Origin: 13-2-20CM-66-19 sp963760225
Lineage (GTDB): Bacteria > Pseudomonadota > Gammaproteobacteria > Steroidobacterales > Steroidobacteraceae
Direction: 5' to 3'
NCBI GenBank assembly: GCA_963760225.1
Contig: CAVXCD010000003.1
Location: 2,154,648-2,218,647, forward strand
Length of the DNA stretch: 64,000 nt
A program made the translations under genes and the position numbers. A model generated the notes under the pieces. That model was given only the letters and a program-made list of their open reading frames with translations, made no database searches and was not told the origin of the DNA. Positions 49,303-57,200 of this stretch are shown here, one piece after another (positions within the stretch are counted from its first letter, which is position 1; each line of letters begins with the position of its first letter).

Positions 49303-50819
49303 AACTGGGCTCACGACCGCTGCGCCTCGCGGAGCTGCGGCGCGTATATGCCGGACCGATCACGGTCAGCATCGAGCCGTCGGCGCTCGCCGCGGTGCGC
49401 GAGGCACACGCGACCACCCTGCGCATCGCCGCCGCGGACGCGCCCGCCTACGGCATCAACACCGGCTTCGGGCTACTCGCACAGACGCGCATCGCGCCCG
49501 CGCAGCGCGTACTGCTGCAGCGGAACATCATCCTCTCGCACAGCAGCGGCGTCGGCCCGCCGCTCGACGATGCCGTGGTGCGCCTCACCCTGGTGCTGAA
49601 GCTCGCGAGCCTGCTGCAGGGCTTCTCCGGGGCGAGCCTCGAGCTGACCCGCTTCCTCGAGCGCCTCATCAACGCCGGCCTCATGCCGTGCGTGCCGGCG
49701 CAGGGCTCGGTGGGGGCCTCGGGCGATCTCGCCCCGCTCGCGCACCTGTCGCTCGTGCTGCTCGGACTGGGCGACATCCGCCGGCACGGCGAGGTGGTGC
49801 CCGCCGGCGAGGCGCTCGCGCAGGAGGGGCTCGCGCCGCTCACGCTCGGACCGAAGGAGGGCCTGGCGATGCTGAACGGCACCCAGGTATCGACCGCGCT
49901 CGCGCTCGCCGGGCTGTTCGAGCTCGAGAGCGTCTATGCCGGCGCGGTGGTGAGCGGCGCGCTGTCGCTCGATGCGCTGCAGGGGAGCGACGCGCCGTTC
50001 GACCCGCGCATCCATCACCTGCGCGGACACGAAGGGCAGGCGCGGGTCGCGCAGGTCTACCGCGAGCTGCTCGCGGGCAGTCAGATCCGCGAATCGCACC
50101 GCGACTGCAGCCGCGTGCAGGATCCGTACTCGCTGCGCTGCCAGCCGCAGGTGATGGGCGCCTGCCTCGACCTGATGACGCAGCAGGCGGCCACACTCAC
50201 CACCGAAGCCAACGCCGTCACTGACAACCCGCTGGTATTCCCCGACACCGGCGAGGTGATCTCGGGCGGCAACTTCCACGCCGAGCCGGTCGCCTTCGCC
50301 GCCGACATCCTGGCGCTCGCCTGCGCGGAGATCGGCTCGATCACCGAGCGGCGCATCGCGCTGCTGGTCGACCCGAAGATGAGCGGCCTGCCGGCCTTTC
50401 TCGCCCCGGACAGCGGCGTCAACTCCGGCTTCATGATGGCGCAGGTCACCGCCGCGGCGCTGGTCGCGGAGAACCGCATGCTGTGCCACCCGGCGAGTGT
50501 CGACAGCATTCCAACTTCCGCCAACCAGGAGGATCACGTCAGCATGGCGACGCACGGCGCGCGGCGCTTGCTCGGCATGACCGCCAACGCCGCCAACATC
50601 GTCGCCATCGAGTTTCTGGCCGCCTGCCAGGGCATCGACCTGCGCGCACCGCTCAAGACTTCCCCGCCTCTGGCCGCGGCGCACAGCGCGCTGCGGCTGC
50701 AGGTGCCGTTCGCCGCCAGCGACCGGCTGCTGGCGCTCGACATCGCGCAGGCGGCGCTCACCGTGCGCCGCACCGAAGTGCTGTCGCTCGCGAGCGCGCT
50801 GTTGCCGAGCTACCGCTGA
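49281..50819 (+). CDS. hutH: histidine ammonia-lyase
   Basis: A 512-residue enzyme removing ammonia from histidine to give urocanate. The MIO cofactor forms from Ala146-Ser147-Gly148 in GSVGASGDLAPLAHLSL; the active-site Tyr57 is in YGINTGFG; RIHHLRGHEGQ-type sequence and SANQEDHVSMATHGARR follow. ATG 49281 lies inside the end of hutI. hutG and hutF are not in the window, so the route after formiminoglutamate is not shown. Confidence 0.96.
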   Translation: MAEPDSLKLGSRPLRLAELRRVYAGPITVSIEPSALAAVREAHATTLRIAAADAPAYGINTGFGLLAQTRIAPAQRVLLQRNIILSHSSGVGPPLDDAVVRLTLVLKLASLLQGFSGASLELTRFLERLINAGLMPCVPAQGSVGASGDLAPLAHLSLVLLGLGDIRRHGEVVPAGEALAQEGLAPLTLGPKEGLAMLNGTQVSTALALAGLFELESVYAGAVVSGALSLDALQGSDAPFDPRIHHLRGHEGQARVAQVYRELLAGSQIRESHRDCSRVQDPYSLRCQPQVMGACLDLMTQQAATLTTEANAVTDNPLVFPDTGEVISGGNFHAEPVAFAADILALACAEIGSITERRIALLVDPKMSGLPAFLAPDSGVNSGFMMAQVTAAALVAENRMLCHPASVDSIPTSANQEDHVSMATHGARRLLGMTANAANIVAIEFLAACQGIDLRAPLKTSPPLAAAHSALRLQVPFAASDRLLALDIAQAALTVRRTEVLSLASALLPSYR

Positions 50820-50840
50820 GCGGCGCCGGCAGATGGGTGC

Positions 50841-51059
50841 TCAGGCCGGCGCGTATTCCGCGGCTTTGGGCTTGTCGGGAGCCTCCTCGGAGTTCTGCTC
50901 GCGCTTGATGCGCTCATAGATCTCTTCGCGATGCACCGCGACGTGCTTGGGCGCATTGATGCCGACGCGGACCTGATTTCCCTTGACCCCCAGAACCGTG
51001 ATGGTCACGTCGTCACCAATCATGACGGTCTCTCCGACCCGTCGAGTGAGAATGAGCAT
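50841..51059 (-). CDS. csrA: carbon storage regulator CsrA
   Basis: A 72-residue RNA-binding dimer. MLILTRRVGETVMIGDDVTITVLGVKGNQVRVGINAPKHVAVHREEIY (residues 1-48) is almost the consensus sequence, with Arg44 in HREE needed for RNA binding. CsrA binds GGA motifs in mRNA leaders, controlling carbon storage, motility and biofilm genes. The C-terminal tail of about 20 residues is Ala/Glu/Lys-rich. It is convergent with hutH, 21 bases from its stop. Confidence 0.95.
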   Translation of the reverse strand: MLILTRRVGETVMIGDDVTITVLGVKGNQVRVGINAPKHVAVHREEIYERIKREQNSEEAPDKPKAAEYAPA

Positions 51060-51167
51060 CTTTCCATTTCCTCTGCCGTTATAGTTTTAGGTCCGCCAGA
51101 GCGACACTGCGGTTCGCTCCCTGCGTATCCATTTTTCACTGGCGAGAGTACGCGCAAAACGCGGTAA

Positions 51168-51197
51168 AGAAAAACCCCGGCTTTGCAAGCCCCGGGG
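51168..51197 (-). terminator. intrinsic terminator after the dioxygenase gene
   Basis: On the minus strand CCCC and GGCTT, with a two-base bulge, pair with AAGCC and GGGG around GCA, followed by TTTTTC. It separates the dioxygenase gene from csrA. The 221 bases between the two genes hold no reading frame with family signal. Confidence 0.75.
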
Positions 51198-51280
51198 CTG
51201 GCTTGAATGTTCCCGCCATCCCCTGACGCTACGGCCCGCGCGACCCACCTCCAACAAGCCCGGCAGCGCCGCGGCGCCCC

Positions 51281-52024
51281 TTACGCCTCCCCCCCGGGGG
51301 CCTGAAAGCCGCGCGCGCGGTAGGTAAGCACCAGGGTGTCCCGCACCCCCGGCCCGTCCGGTTGAATCGGCGTCGTCTCGTGAATCACGCGGGCATCGTC
51401 CATCAGCAGCATCGACCAGGGCTCTTGCATGGTGAAGCGCACACCGGCACTGCCGTGCGCCGCAAACACCCGTGTCTCGCCGCCGCGCACCGCGTGGCGT
51501 CGCACCAACACCACGGCGACGAAGTCCACACCGTCGCGGTGCGCCCCCTCGGGCGTCGGGCGGCCGATACCCGAGGCGGTGTCGATGCGGAACTGGTGCG
51601 CCTCTATGTACCAGCGGCTGACCGGCTGCAGTGTCGCAAACAGCTCGCCGAGCGAGCCGAGCAGCCCGCGCCAGGCGGGCGAGCCACTCACGCCCGCCAC
51701 GATCGGCTCGAACCAGCGCTCGAGACCGCCGTGCAGGGCGTTGTAGGAGGTCGGTTGCCAGTGCGGCCGCCTCGCCACCGCGGTGAGCTCGCCCGCGGCT
51801 AGGGTATAGATGAAGCACTCGTGGCGGCGCGAGCGGTAGTGCCCGCCGTCGCGCAGGTACGCATCGCGCGGCAGCTCATCCCAGCTGCCGCGCAGCGCCG
51901 CGAGCCCGTCGAGGTCGAGCTGCAGCGCTGCGCGGGCGGCGGCAGCGGTCAGCAGCACGTACCCTTGCGAGCGAAGCGCTGCCGTGGCTGCGGAACGGCC
52001 GGCGCTCAGGTCAGCTTGTGCCAT
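51281..52024 (-). CDS. 2OG-Fe(II) dioxygenase family protein (PF10014-like)
   Basis: A 247-residue protein starting at ATG 52024. The Fe-binding triad is visible as His162-x-Asp164 in GAHRDGVDFVAVVLV and His215 in RVIHETTPI, with Arg228 (RDTLVLTYR) as the likely 2-oxoglutarate ligand. RWYIEAHQFRID before the HxD motif is typical of this family, which includes isoleucine 4-hydroxylases (IDO). The natural substrate, perhaps a free amino acid, is not known. It is divergent from the GST gene with about 100 bases between. Confidence 0.75.
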   Translation of the reverse strand: MAQADLSAGRSAATAALRSQGYVLLTAAAARAALQLDLDGLAALRGSWDELPRDAYLRDGGHYRSRRHECFIYTLAAGELTAVARRPHWQPTSYNALHGGLERWFEPIVAGVSGSPAWRGLLGSLGELFATLQPVSRWYIEAHQFRIDTASGIGRPTPEGAHRDGVDFVAVVLVRRHAVRGGETRVFAAHGSAGVRFTMQEPWSMLLMDDARVIHETTPIQPDGPGVRDTLVLTYRARGFQAPGGEA

Positions 52025-52125
52025 ATCAATACCGCGCAAGGGGTACGCGCTGCCTGCCACCGTGGCATGGCGCAGACAGCCGTGCGCGTGCCACGCTTAG
52101 CGCCGCTGCAGCCGGAGTGAGTCTC

Positions 52126-52812
52126 ATGATCGACCTCTATTATTGGACCACGCCCAACGGACACAAGATCACCATGTTCCTCGAGGAGACCGGACTTGCG
52201 TACCGCATCGTGCCGGTCGATATCGGCAGCGGCGCGCAGTTCGAGCCCGCCTTCCTCGCGATCTCTCCCAACAACCGTATCCCCGCGATCGTGGACCACG
52301 ACCCGGCCGACGGCGCTGCGCCACTGTCGGTGTTCGAGTCCGGAGCGATCCTGCTGTATCTGGCGGAAAAGAGCGGGCAGCTGCTGCCGCAGGAGCTGCG
52401 CGGCCGCGTCGAGGTCTTGCAGTGGCTCTTCTGGCAGATGGCGGGACTTGGGCCTATGGCCGGACAGAATCATCACTTCTGCCGCTATGCGCCGGAAAAG
52501 ATCCCGTATGCCGTCGAGCGCTACGTGAGAGAGACCCGGCGTCTCTACGGGGTCCTCGACCGGCGCCTGGCCGATCGGCCCTTCATCGGCGGGCAATACT
52601 CGATTGCCGACATCGCCGCCTATCCCTGGATCGTCCCGCACGAGGCCCAGGGTCAGAAGCTCGAGGATTTCCCGCATCTGCAGCGCTGGTTCGAGACCAT
52701 CCGCGAGCGGCCGGCGACCGTGCGCGCCTACGAGAAGGCGAAGTCCGTCAACGCGCGGACCGAGTTCACCGAGGAGGCCCGGCGGGTGCTGTTCGGACAT
52801 CCCGGGCGCTGA
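52126..52812 (+). CDS. nu-class glutathione S-transferase (YfcG-like)
   Basis: A 228-residue GST. The thioredoxin-like N-domain has TTPNGHKITMFLEETGLAYR, with Thr and Asn of TPNG forming the nu-class active site in place of Cys or Tyr. NNRIPAIVDHDP and VFESGAILLYLAEK bind glutathione, and LQWLFWQMAGLGPMAGQNHHFCRYAPEKIPYA is characteristic of YfcG/YghU disulfide reductases. It ends 11 bases before the metallopeptidase gene, with which it may be co-transcribed. Confidence 0.9.
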   Translation: MIDLYYWTTPNGHKITMFLEETGLAYRIVPVDIGSGAQFEPAFLAISPNNRIPAIVDHDPADGAAPLSVFESGAILLYLAEKSGQLLPQELRGRVEVLQWLFWQMAGLGPMAGQNHHFCRYAPEKIPYAVERYVRETRRLYGVLDRRLADRPFIGGQYSIADIAAYPWIVPHEAQGQKLEDFPHLQRWFETIRERPATVRAYEKAKSVNARTEFTEEARRVLFGHPGR

Positions 52813-52823
52813 GGGCGACACGC

Positions 52824-53792
52824 ATGCCGCGGTCGCTGACGCGCCTCGCCCTGATCGCCGCAGTCGGCGCCTGCACCAGCGCCTGCCACGCCGCATCCCC
52901 GGCGGCCGACGCCGCACGCGAGCTCTCCGTCGCCGGTGCCACCGTGCACCTCACCTACGAGCCGGACGCCTTCAGCGCCGGTGCCGGCCCGATCCTCGAG
53001 TGGGTGCAGCGCTCGGCGGACATCGTGGCGCGCTATTACGGGCGCTTCCCGACGGTGGCGCTGACGCTGCGCATCGTGGCCGAGCCCGGCGCGGGCGTGC
53101 ACGGCGGCAGGACCTTCGCCAATCCCGACGCTGTCATCCGGGTGCGCGCCGGGCGCGAGGTCACCGCAGCGCAGCTGCGCGCCGACTGGGTGCTGGTACA
53201 CGAGATGACACACCTCGCGCTGCCCGATACCGGCGAGACGCACGCCTGGCTGTCGGAAGGCATCGCCACCTACGTCGAGGGCGTGGCGCGCGTGCAGGCG
53301 GGCAACCGCAGCGAGGCCGACGTGTGGGCCGAGGAACTACGGTCGATGCCGCACGGCATGCCCGATGAGGGCGATCGCGGCCTCGACGGCACACACAGCT
53401 GGGGCCGCACCTACTGGGGCGGGGCGATGTTCTGCCTGCTCGCGGATGTGGATATCCGCCGGCGCACGCAGCTGCGCTTCGGGCTGCAGGACGCGCTGCG
53501 TGCGGTGCTGCGCGCGAGCGGCGGGCTCGCGGCCGACTGGCCGATCGAGCGCGTGCTGCGCACCGGCGATCAGGCGGTTGGCACCCACACGCTCGAGGAT
53601 CTGTACGCGCAGCTGCGCGACACCCCCGTGGCGCCCGATCTGATGGCGCTGTGGCGCCAGCTCGGCATCTCGCCCGACGGCGACAGCGTACGCCTCACGG
53701 ACGATGCACCGCTCGCGCCCGTGCGCCACGCCATCATGCACGCCGCGCAGGAGGCGAGCGCCGCGGCGGCCGCTCACTCTGCCGGCGAGTAG
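52824..53792 (+). CDS. secreted zinc metallopeptidase (HExxH, gluzincin type)
   Basis: A 322-residue protein. The N-terminal segment LALIAAVGACTSACHAAS is a signal peptide, with a possible lipobox at TSAC. The catalytic HEMTH is at 126-130 and Glu145 (WLSEGIATYVEGV) is the third zinc ligand at the gluzincin distance. This pattern is shared with M61/M1-type peptidase C-domains. YWGGAMFCLLADVDIRRRTQLRFGLQDAL near 205 is typical of M61-like C-termini. The substrate is unknown. The last 19 bases overlap the convergent copD gene. Confidence 0.7.
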   Translation: MPRSLTRLALIAAVGACTSACHAASPAADAARELSVAGATVHLTYEPDAFSAGAGPILEWVQRSADIVARYYGRFPTVALTLRIVAEPGAGVHGGRTFANPDAVIRVRAGREVTAAQLRADWVLVHEMTHLALPDTGETHAWLSEGIATYVEGVARVQAGNRSEADVWAEELRSMPHGMPDEGDRGLDGTHSWGRTYWGGAMFCLLADVDIRRRTQLRFGLQDALRAVLRASGGLAADWPIERVLRTGDQAVGTHTLEDLYAQLRDTPVAPDLMALWRQLGISPDGDSVRLTDDAPLAPVRHAIMHAAQEASAAAAAHSAGE

Positions 53793-54628
53793 CGGCCGGT
53801 CAGCAGCGCGGTCACGGCCAGCACCACACAGATCAGCACGAACTCGAGGGCGAGCGTGCGGCGCAGCGGCTCGCGCGCCTGAGTACGCGCCAGCGCCGGT
53901 GCGAGCCGCAGGCGATTGACGGCCGCCAGCCCCATGAGCAGTGCGAACAGTACGGCCTTCGTCAGCAGCAGCAGCCCGTAGGGGCGGCGCAGCGCCGCCG
54001 CATCCGGCAGCAACAGCAGCGCCATGCCGATTCCCGCCACCGCGATCAGCGGCACCAGCCACACGGCGAGCGCAGAGAAGCGTGCGACGGCGGCGGCAGC
54101 TTGCGCGGCCGGCTCGAGGCGCAACACCTGGCGCAGCGGCCCGAGCGAGCCGAACCAGAAGATGACGATGGCAACATGCGTGAGCAGCAGGGGCGCGAGC
54201 AGCGCCCGCCACGCGTTCACGGCGGTGTGCCCGGTGAGCGCAAAGGAAGCAACGATCGCCGCGGCACCGATGAGTGTCAGCCTGCGCCGCGCCGGCCCGC
54301 CCGCCGGCAGCGCGAGCGCGATGCAGAGCGTGCCGCCGAGGCGCGTGAGGAGCGCCGCGCCCGCGGGCGATGTGAGGACGAGGCGCTGCGCGGCCGCATC
54401 GGCGAGCGCGGACCAGTCCCCTGCCAGGTACACCGGCTCTAATAACAGCTGGGTGAAGAGCACAGCGAGTGCGGCCCGGGCGCAGCGCGCGCCGGCCGTC
54501 GCGACCGCCGCTCGCGCGCTCGAGAGATAACGGCCGAACACGACACTGAAGAGCGCGCTGCCGGCGGCCTGCAGCGCCAGCACCAGGCCCGCGGCACGCA
54601 GCACGAGCCACGCGCCATCGATCATCAC
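53774..54628 (-). CDS. copD: copper resistance protein CopD
   Basis: A 284-residue inner-membrane protein with about eight hydrophobic helices. ALTGHTAVNAWRALLAPLLLTHVAIVIFWFGSLGPL (near residues 132-167) carries the conserved His residues of the CopD/YcnJ family; VARFSALAVWLVPLIAVAGIG is the next helix. CopD imports or handles copper together with periplasmic CopC. ATG 54628 overlaps the copC stop by four bases. No copA, copB or cue regulator is nearby. Confidence 0.88.
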   Translation of the reverse strand: MMIDGAWLVLRAAGLVLALQAAGSALFSVVFGRYLSSARAAVATAGARCARAALAVLFTQLLLEPVYLAGDWSALADAAAQRLVLTSPAGAALLTRLGGTLCIALALPAGGPARRRLTLIGAAAIVASFALTGHTAVNAWRALLAPLLLTHVAIVIFWFGSLGPLRQVLRLEPAAQAAAAVARFSALAVWLVPLIAVAGIGMALLLLPDAAALRRPYGLLLLTKAVLFALLMGLAAVNRLRLAPALARTQAREPLRRTLALEFVLICVVLAVTALLTGRYSPAE

Positions 54629-54969
54629 TGCAGCGTGAAATGAATCTGACCCGGTACCACGTGGCCATCGGCACCGACGGCTCGCCAGCTCACCACGTAG
54701 TGCCCGGGCGAAAGCGCCGGCAGCGGCACGACGATCTGCGCCGCGGGATCACCGCCGGGGAGCGGCAGCTTGCGCGGTGGCTCAGAGGCTTTACCGATCG
54801 TCAGGGCGGTAAGACGCGCGGCCTCGGAGAAGTGCAGGACGAGCTGGCTCGGCGCGGCGCTGAGCACGCTCTGGTCCGCGGGACTGGCCGCCTGCAGATG
54901 CGCATGCGCCTGCACCGCGCTCACACCCGCAAGCAGCAGCCAGGCACCGAGGACAGGAACGCGCCGCAT
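54625..54969 (-). CDS. copC: copper resistance protein CopC
   Basis: A 114-residue periplasmic protein. A signal peptide (VLGAWLLLAGVSAVQAHA) is followed by the CopC fold: mature His1 in HAHLQAASPADQSVLSAAPSQLVLHFSE, and GHYVVSWRAVGADGHVVPGQIHFTL, the copper-binding His-containing C-terminus. The conserved N-terminal His and DGH are present. ATG 54969 is chosen over a TTG 12 bases earlier. Co-transcribed with copD. Confidence 0.88.
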   Translation of the reverse strand: MRRVPVLGAWLLLAGVSAVQAHAHLQAASPADQSVLSAAPSQLVLHFSEAARLTALTIGKASEPPRKLPLPGGDPAAQIVVPLPALSPGHYVVSWRAVGADGHVVPGQIHFTLQ

Positions 54970-55112
54970 CAGTGTCAACAAAGCTTAATGGTAAATCGCG
55001 GGCTGCGACGTGCGCCACAGCGCGACAATTCTACACACTTGTCGGCATTTGCCGCGTTGCGGTGCCGGCGCAGTCGTAGCATGATCGTGCTCCGCACCGC
55101 ACAGGGAATGGC

Positions 55113-57059
55113 ATGAATTACCGTCTGCCCGCGCTCATCGGTCCGCTCGGCGCGCTCGGGTGCCTGCTCGCCGCATGCTCGGCAGATACGCAGGTGTCGC
55201 TGACCGGCAACACCCCGGCCCAGTACTCGCACGTGTGGGTGACCACGCAGGAGCTGTGGTTCAACAGCAGCTCGACGGCCGGTCCCGCTGATGGCGGCTG
55301 GGTCAAATTCACCCTCTCGACCCCAACCACCATCGACCTGGTCGGGGCCAACAACGGCAACCTGAGCAACATCACCGACGACCTGCGCATCGTGCCGGCA
55401 ACCTATTCGCAGCTGCGCGTCGTCCCGGTCGATGCGTCCACGCCGCTCACCAGCTCCGCGCAGACCGCGGGCGCGCTGTACAACAGCGAGGCCGATTTCG
55501 TCGACAGTACGGGCCTCACCCACCAGCTGCCCCTCGAGCTGCTCAATCCCGACCAGGGGTTCGGCATCGCCACCTCGCTCAAGGTGCCGGTGGGCAACGT
55601 GGGTGCGGCGCTCTCGAGCACCGGCAGCAGTGCCGCAACCGACACCGGTACCACCGACACCGGTACCACGATCGGCACCCCCACCGGGACGACGACCGGC
55701 ACCACCACCGGTACCACCACGGGCGTTGGATCGACGGCCTCGAGCCAGCCTCCCAACGAGTTCGCCGTGTTCCTCGATGGCACGACCGACCTGGTGCCCT
55801 TCAGCACATCGACCTACACCGGCGGTACGGGGATCATGCTCAGCCAGCACGCCTCGGCCTATGACCTGTCGCGCTCCGCCGGCATCTCCGGGCAGCTCAC
55901 GCTGACCAACATCACCACCAGCAGCAGCGGCCTGCCGGCGATCCAGGTGAGCGCACAGGTACTGAGCACCGACGGCACGCGCCATGTGGTCGTGACCTCG
56001 GCCCCGGTGCAGGCCGACGGCAGCTTCATGCTCTATCCGCTCCCGGCCAACTCCTCCAACGTGACCTACTACGACGTGGTGATCCACGGTCCGGGCATCG
56101 CCACCATCATCATCGAGTCGGTACAGGTGGAGCTGCCGAGCAGCAGCAGCAGTACGCTGTCGTCTGACACGACGAGCACGACAGGCACCACGACCGCCAC
56201 CACCACCGGCACCACGACGCTCGGCACCACCACCAGCGGGACGACCACGGTCGGCACCACCACGCCCACGACCAGCACCGCGAGCACCACCGGCACCGCG
56301 GCCAGCATCAACGCAGTGACGCTGGGTACGCTCACCCCGCGTGCGGCAACCTCCTACACGGCGAACCTCGCCACGACCCCGGCGGCCACGCTGCCGGCCG
56401 GCTCTCTGGTGGGCTTCTACCAGACGCTGCAGGGCTCGGGCGAGGTGCCCTACCTCATCGAGGCAAGTCCCGTCGATCCGTTCAACGAGGTGCTGCAAGC
56501 TCCCCAGGCGCTCTCGACCGGCACGGTGGACTCGGGCACCTGGTCGTCGGCGACGAGCGGCGGAACGATCACGGTGGTAAGCGCGCCACCCGTGGGGGGT
56601 GCGGGAACTTATATCGTCGCCGCCTCTGCGCCGGGCTACGCCAACGGGGCTCTCACGCCCAAGGTGACTGCGCCGACGACGCCGCCGCCGAGTGGCACCA
56701 CTGCACCCCCGGTCACCGTGGCCCTCAGCACACTGCCGCTCGCCGCGGGCACGCCCGCAGGTACGCTGCATGCCAGCCTCACACTCACCACCCCCGGTAA
56801 GTACAACGCCGGGCAGCTGCTCGTGAGCCAGAACGGCACGCTGGTGGCGACCGTGCCGCTGCCCGCGGGCTTCGGCTCCGGGACGGCCAGCGTGGCCGTC
56901 AGTGGATTGCCGGCCGAGATCCCCAGCGCGCTGTACCTGGTATCGGTGCGCGTCTGGAACACCAGCGACCCGACCGGGTCGCTGCAGCGGCAGTGGTCCG
57001 ATGAGGCCGTCGACCTGCGCAGCGCCACGAGCGGCTCGATCACCTTCGCCGTCGACTGA
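55113..57059 (+). CDS. large Thr/Ser-rich lipoprotein, DUF4382-like N-terminus
   Basis: A 648-residue protein. The signal GALGCLLAAC ends in a lipobox Cys near 22. VSLTGNTPAQYSHVWVTTQELWF right after it, and the following TTIDLVG...YSQLRVV beta pattern, resemble the DUF4382 domain, whose function is unknown. Two Thr/Gly low-complexity segments, near 170-200 and 350-395, split the chain into beta-rich parts, and a Pro/Thr stretch precedes the last one. It has lower GC and a different residue make-up from its neighbours. It lies divergent from copC and about 140 bases upstream of another large lipoprotein. Surface or outer-membrane location is inferred from the lipobox. Confidence 0.7.
   Translation: MNYRLPALIGPLGALGCLLAACSADTQVSLTGNTPAQYSHVWVTTQELWFNSSSTAGPADGGWVKFTLSTPTTIDLVGANNGNLSNITDDLRIVPATYSQLRVVPVDASTPLTSSAQTAGALYNSEADFVDSTGLTHQLPLELLNPDQGFGIATSLKVPVGNVGAALSSTGSSAATDTGTTDTGTTIGTPTGTTTGTTTGTTTGVGSTASSQPPNEFAVFLDGTTDLVPFSTSTYTGGTGIMLSQHASAYDLSRSAGISGQLTLTNITTSSSGLPAIQVSAQVLSTDGTRHVVVTSAPVQADGSFMLYPLPANSSNVTYYDVVIHGPGIATIIIESVQVELPSSSSSTLSSDTTSTTGTTTATTTGTTTLGTTTSGTTTVGTTTPTTSTASTTGTAASINAVTLGTLTPRAATSYTANLATTPAATLPAGSLVGFYQTLQGSGEVPYLIEASPVDPFNEVLQAPQALSTGTVDSGTWSSATSGGTITVVSAPPVGGAGTYIVAASAPGYANGALTPKVTAPTTPPPSGTTAPPVTVALSTLPLAAGTPAGTLHASLTLTTPGKYNAGQLLVSQNGTLVATVPLPAGFGSGTASVAVSGLPAEIPSALYLVSVRVWNTSDPTGSLQRQWSDEAVDLRSATSGSITFAVD
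55640..55740. repeat. Thr/Gly codon repeat (ACCACCGG-type) in the lipoprotein gene
   Basis: Degenerate ACC and GGT/GGC/GGG codons in short tandem order encode a run of TGTTTG units (about residues 177-206). A second similar stretch is at about 56160-56300. Such repeats can change length by slippage. Confidence 0.7.
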
Positions 57060-57200
57060 TTCCGCCGCCGTTACCCGGTACACTAGCCCGCTTTGCGCGG
57101 GCTGCGGGAACGTATTGCCGCACGGCCGCCTCTAAGCCACGGCGCAGTAAGCGGCAGATCCCTTACGGGATCCACAGCAAGACAAGAAGGGGATCAGCTG

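Noticed and set aside
55640..56300. CRISPR-like array from the ACCACCGG repeats
   Set aside because: Units are short, lack constant spacers and lie inside an open reading frame as Thr/Gly codons.
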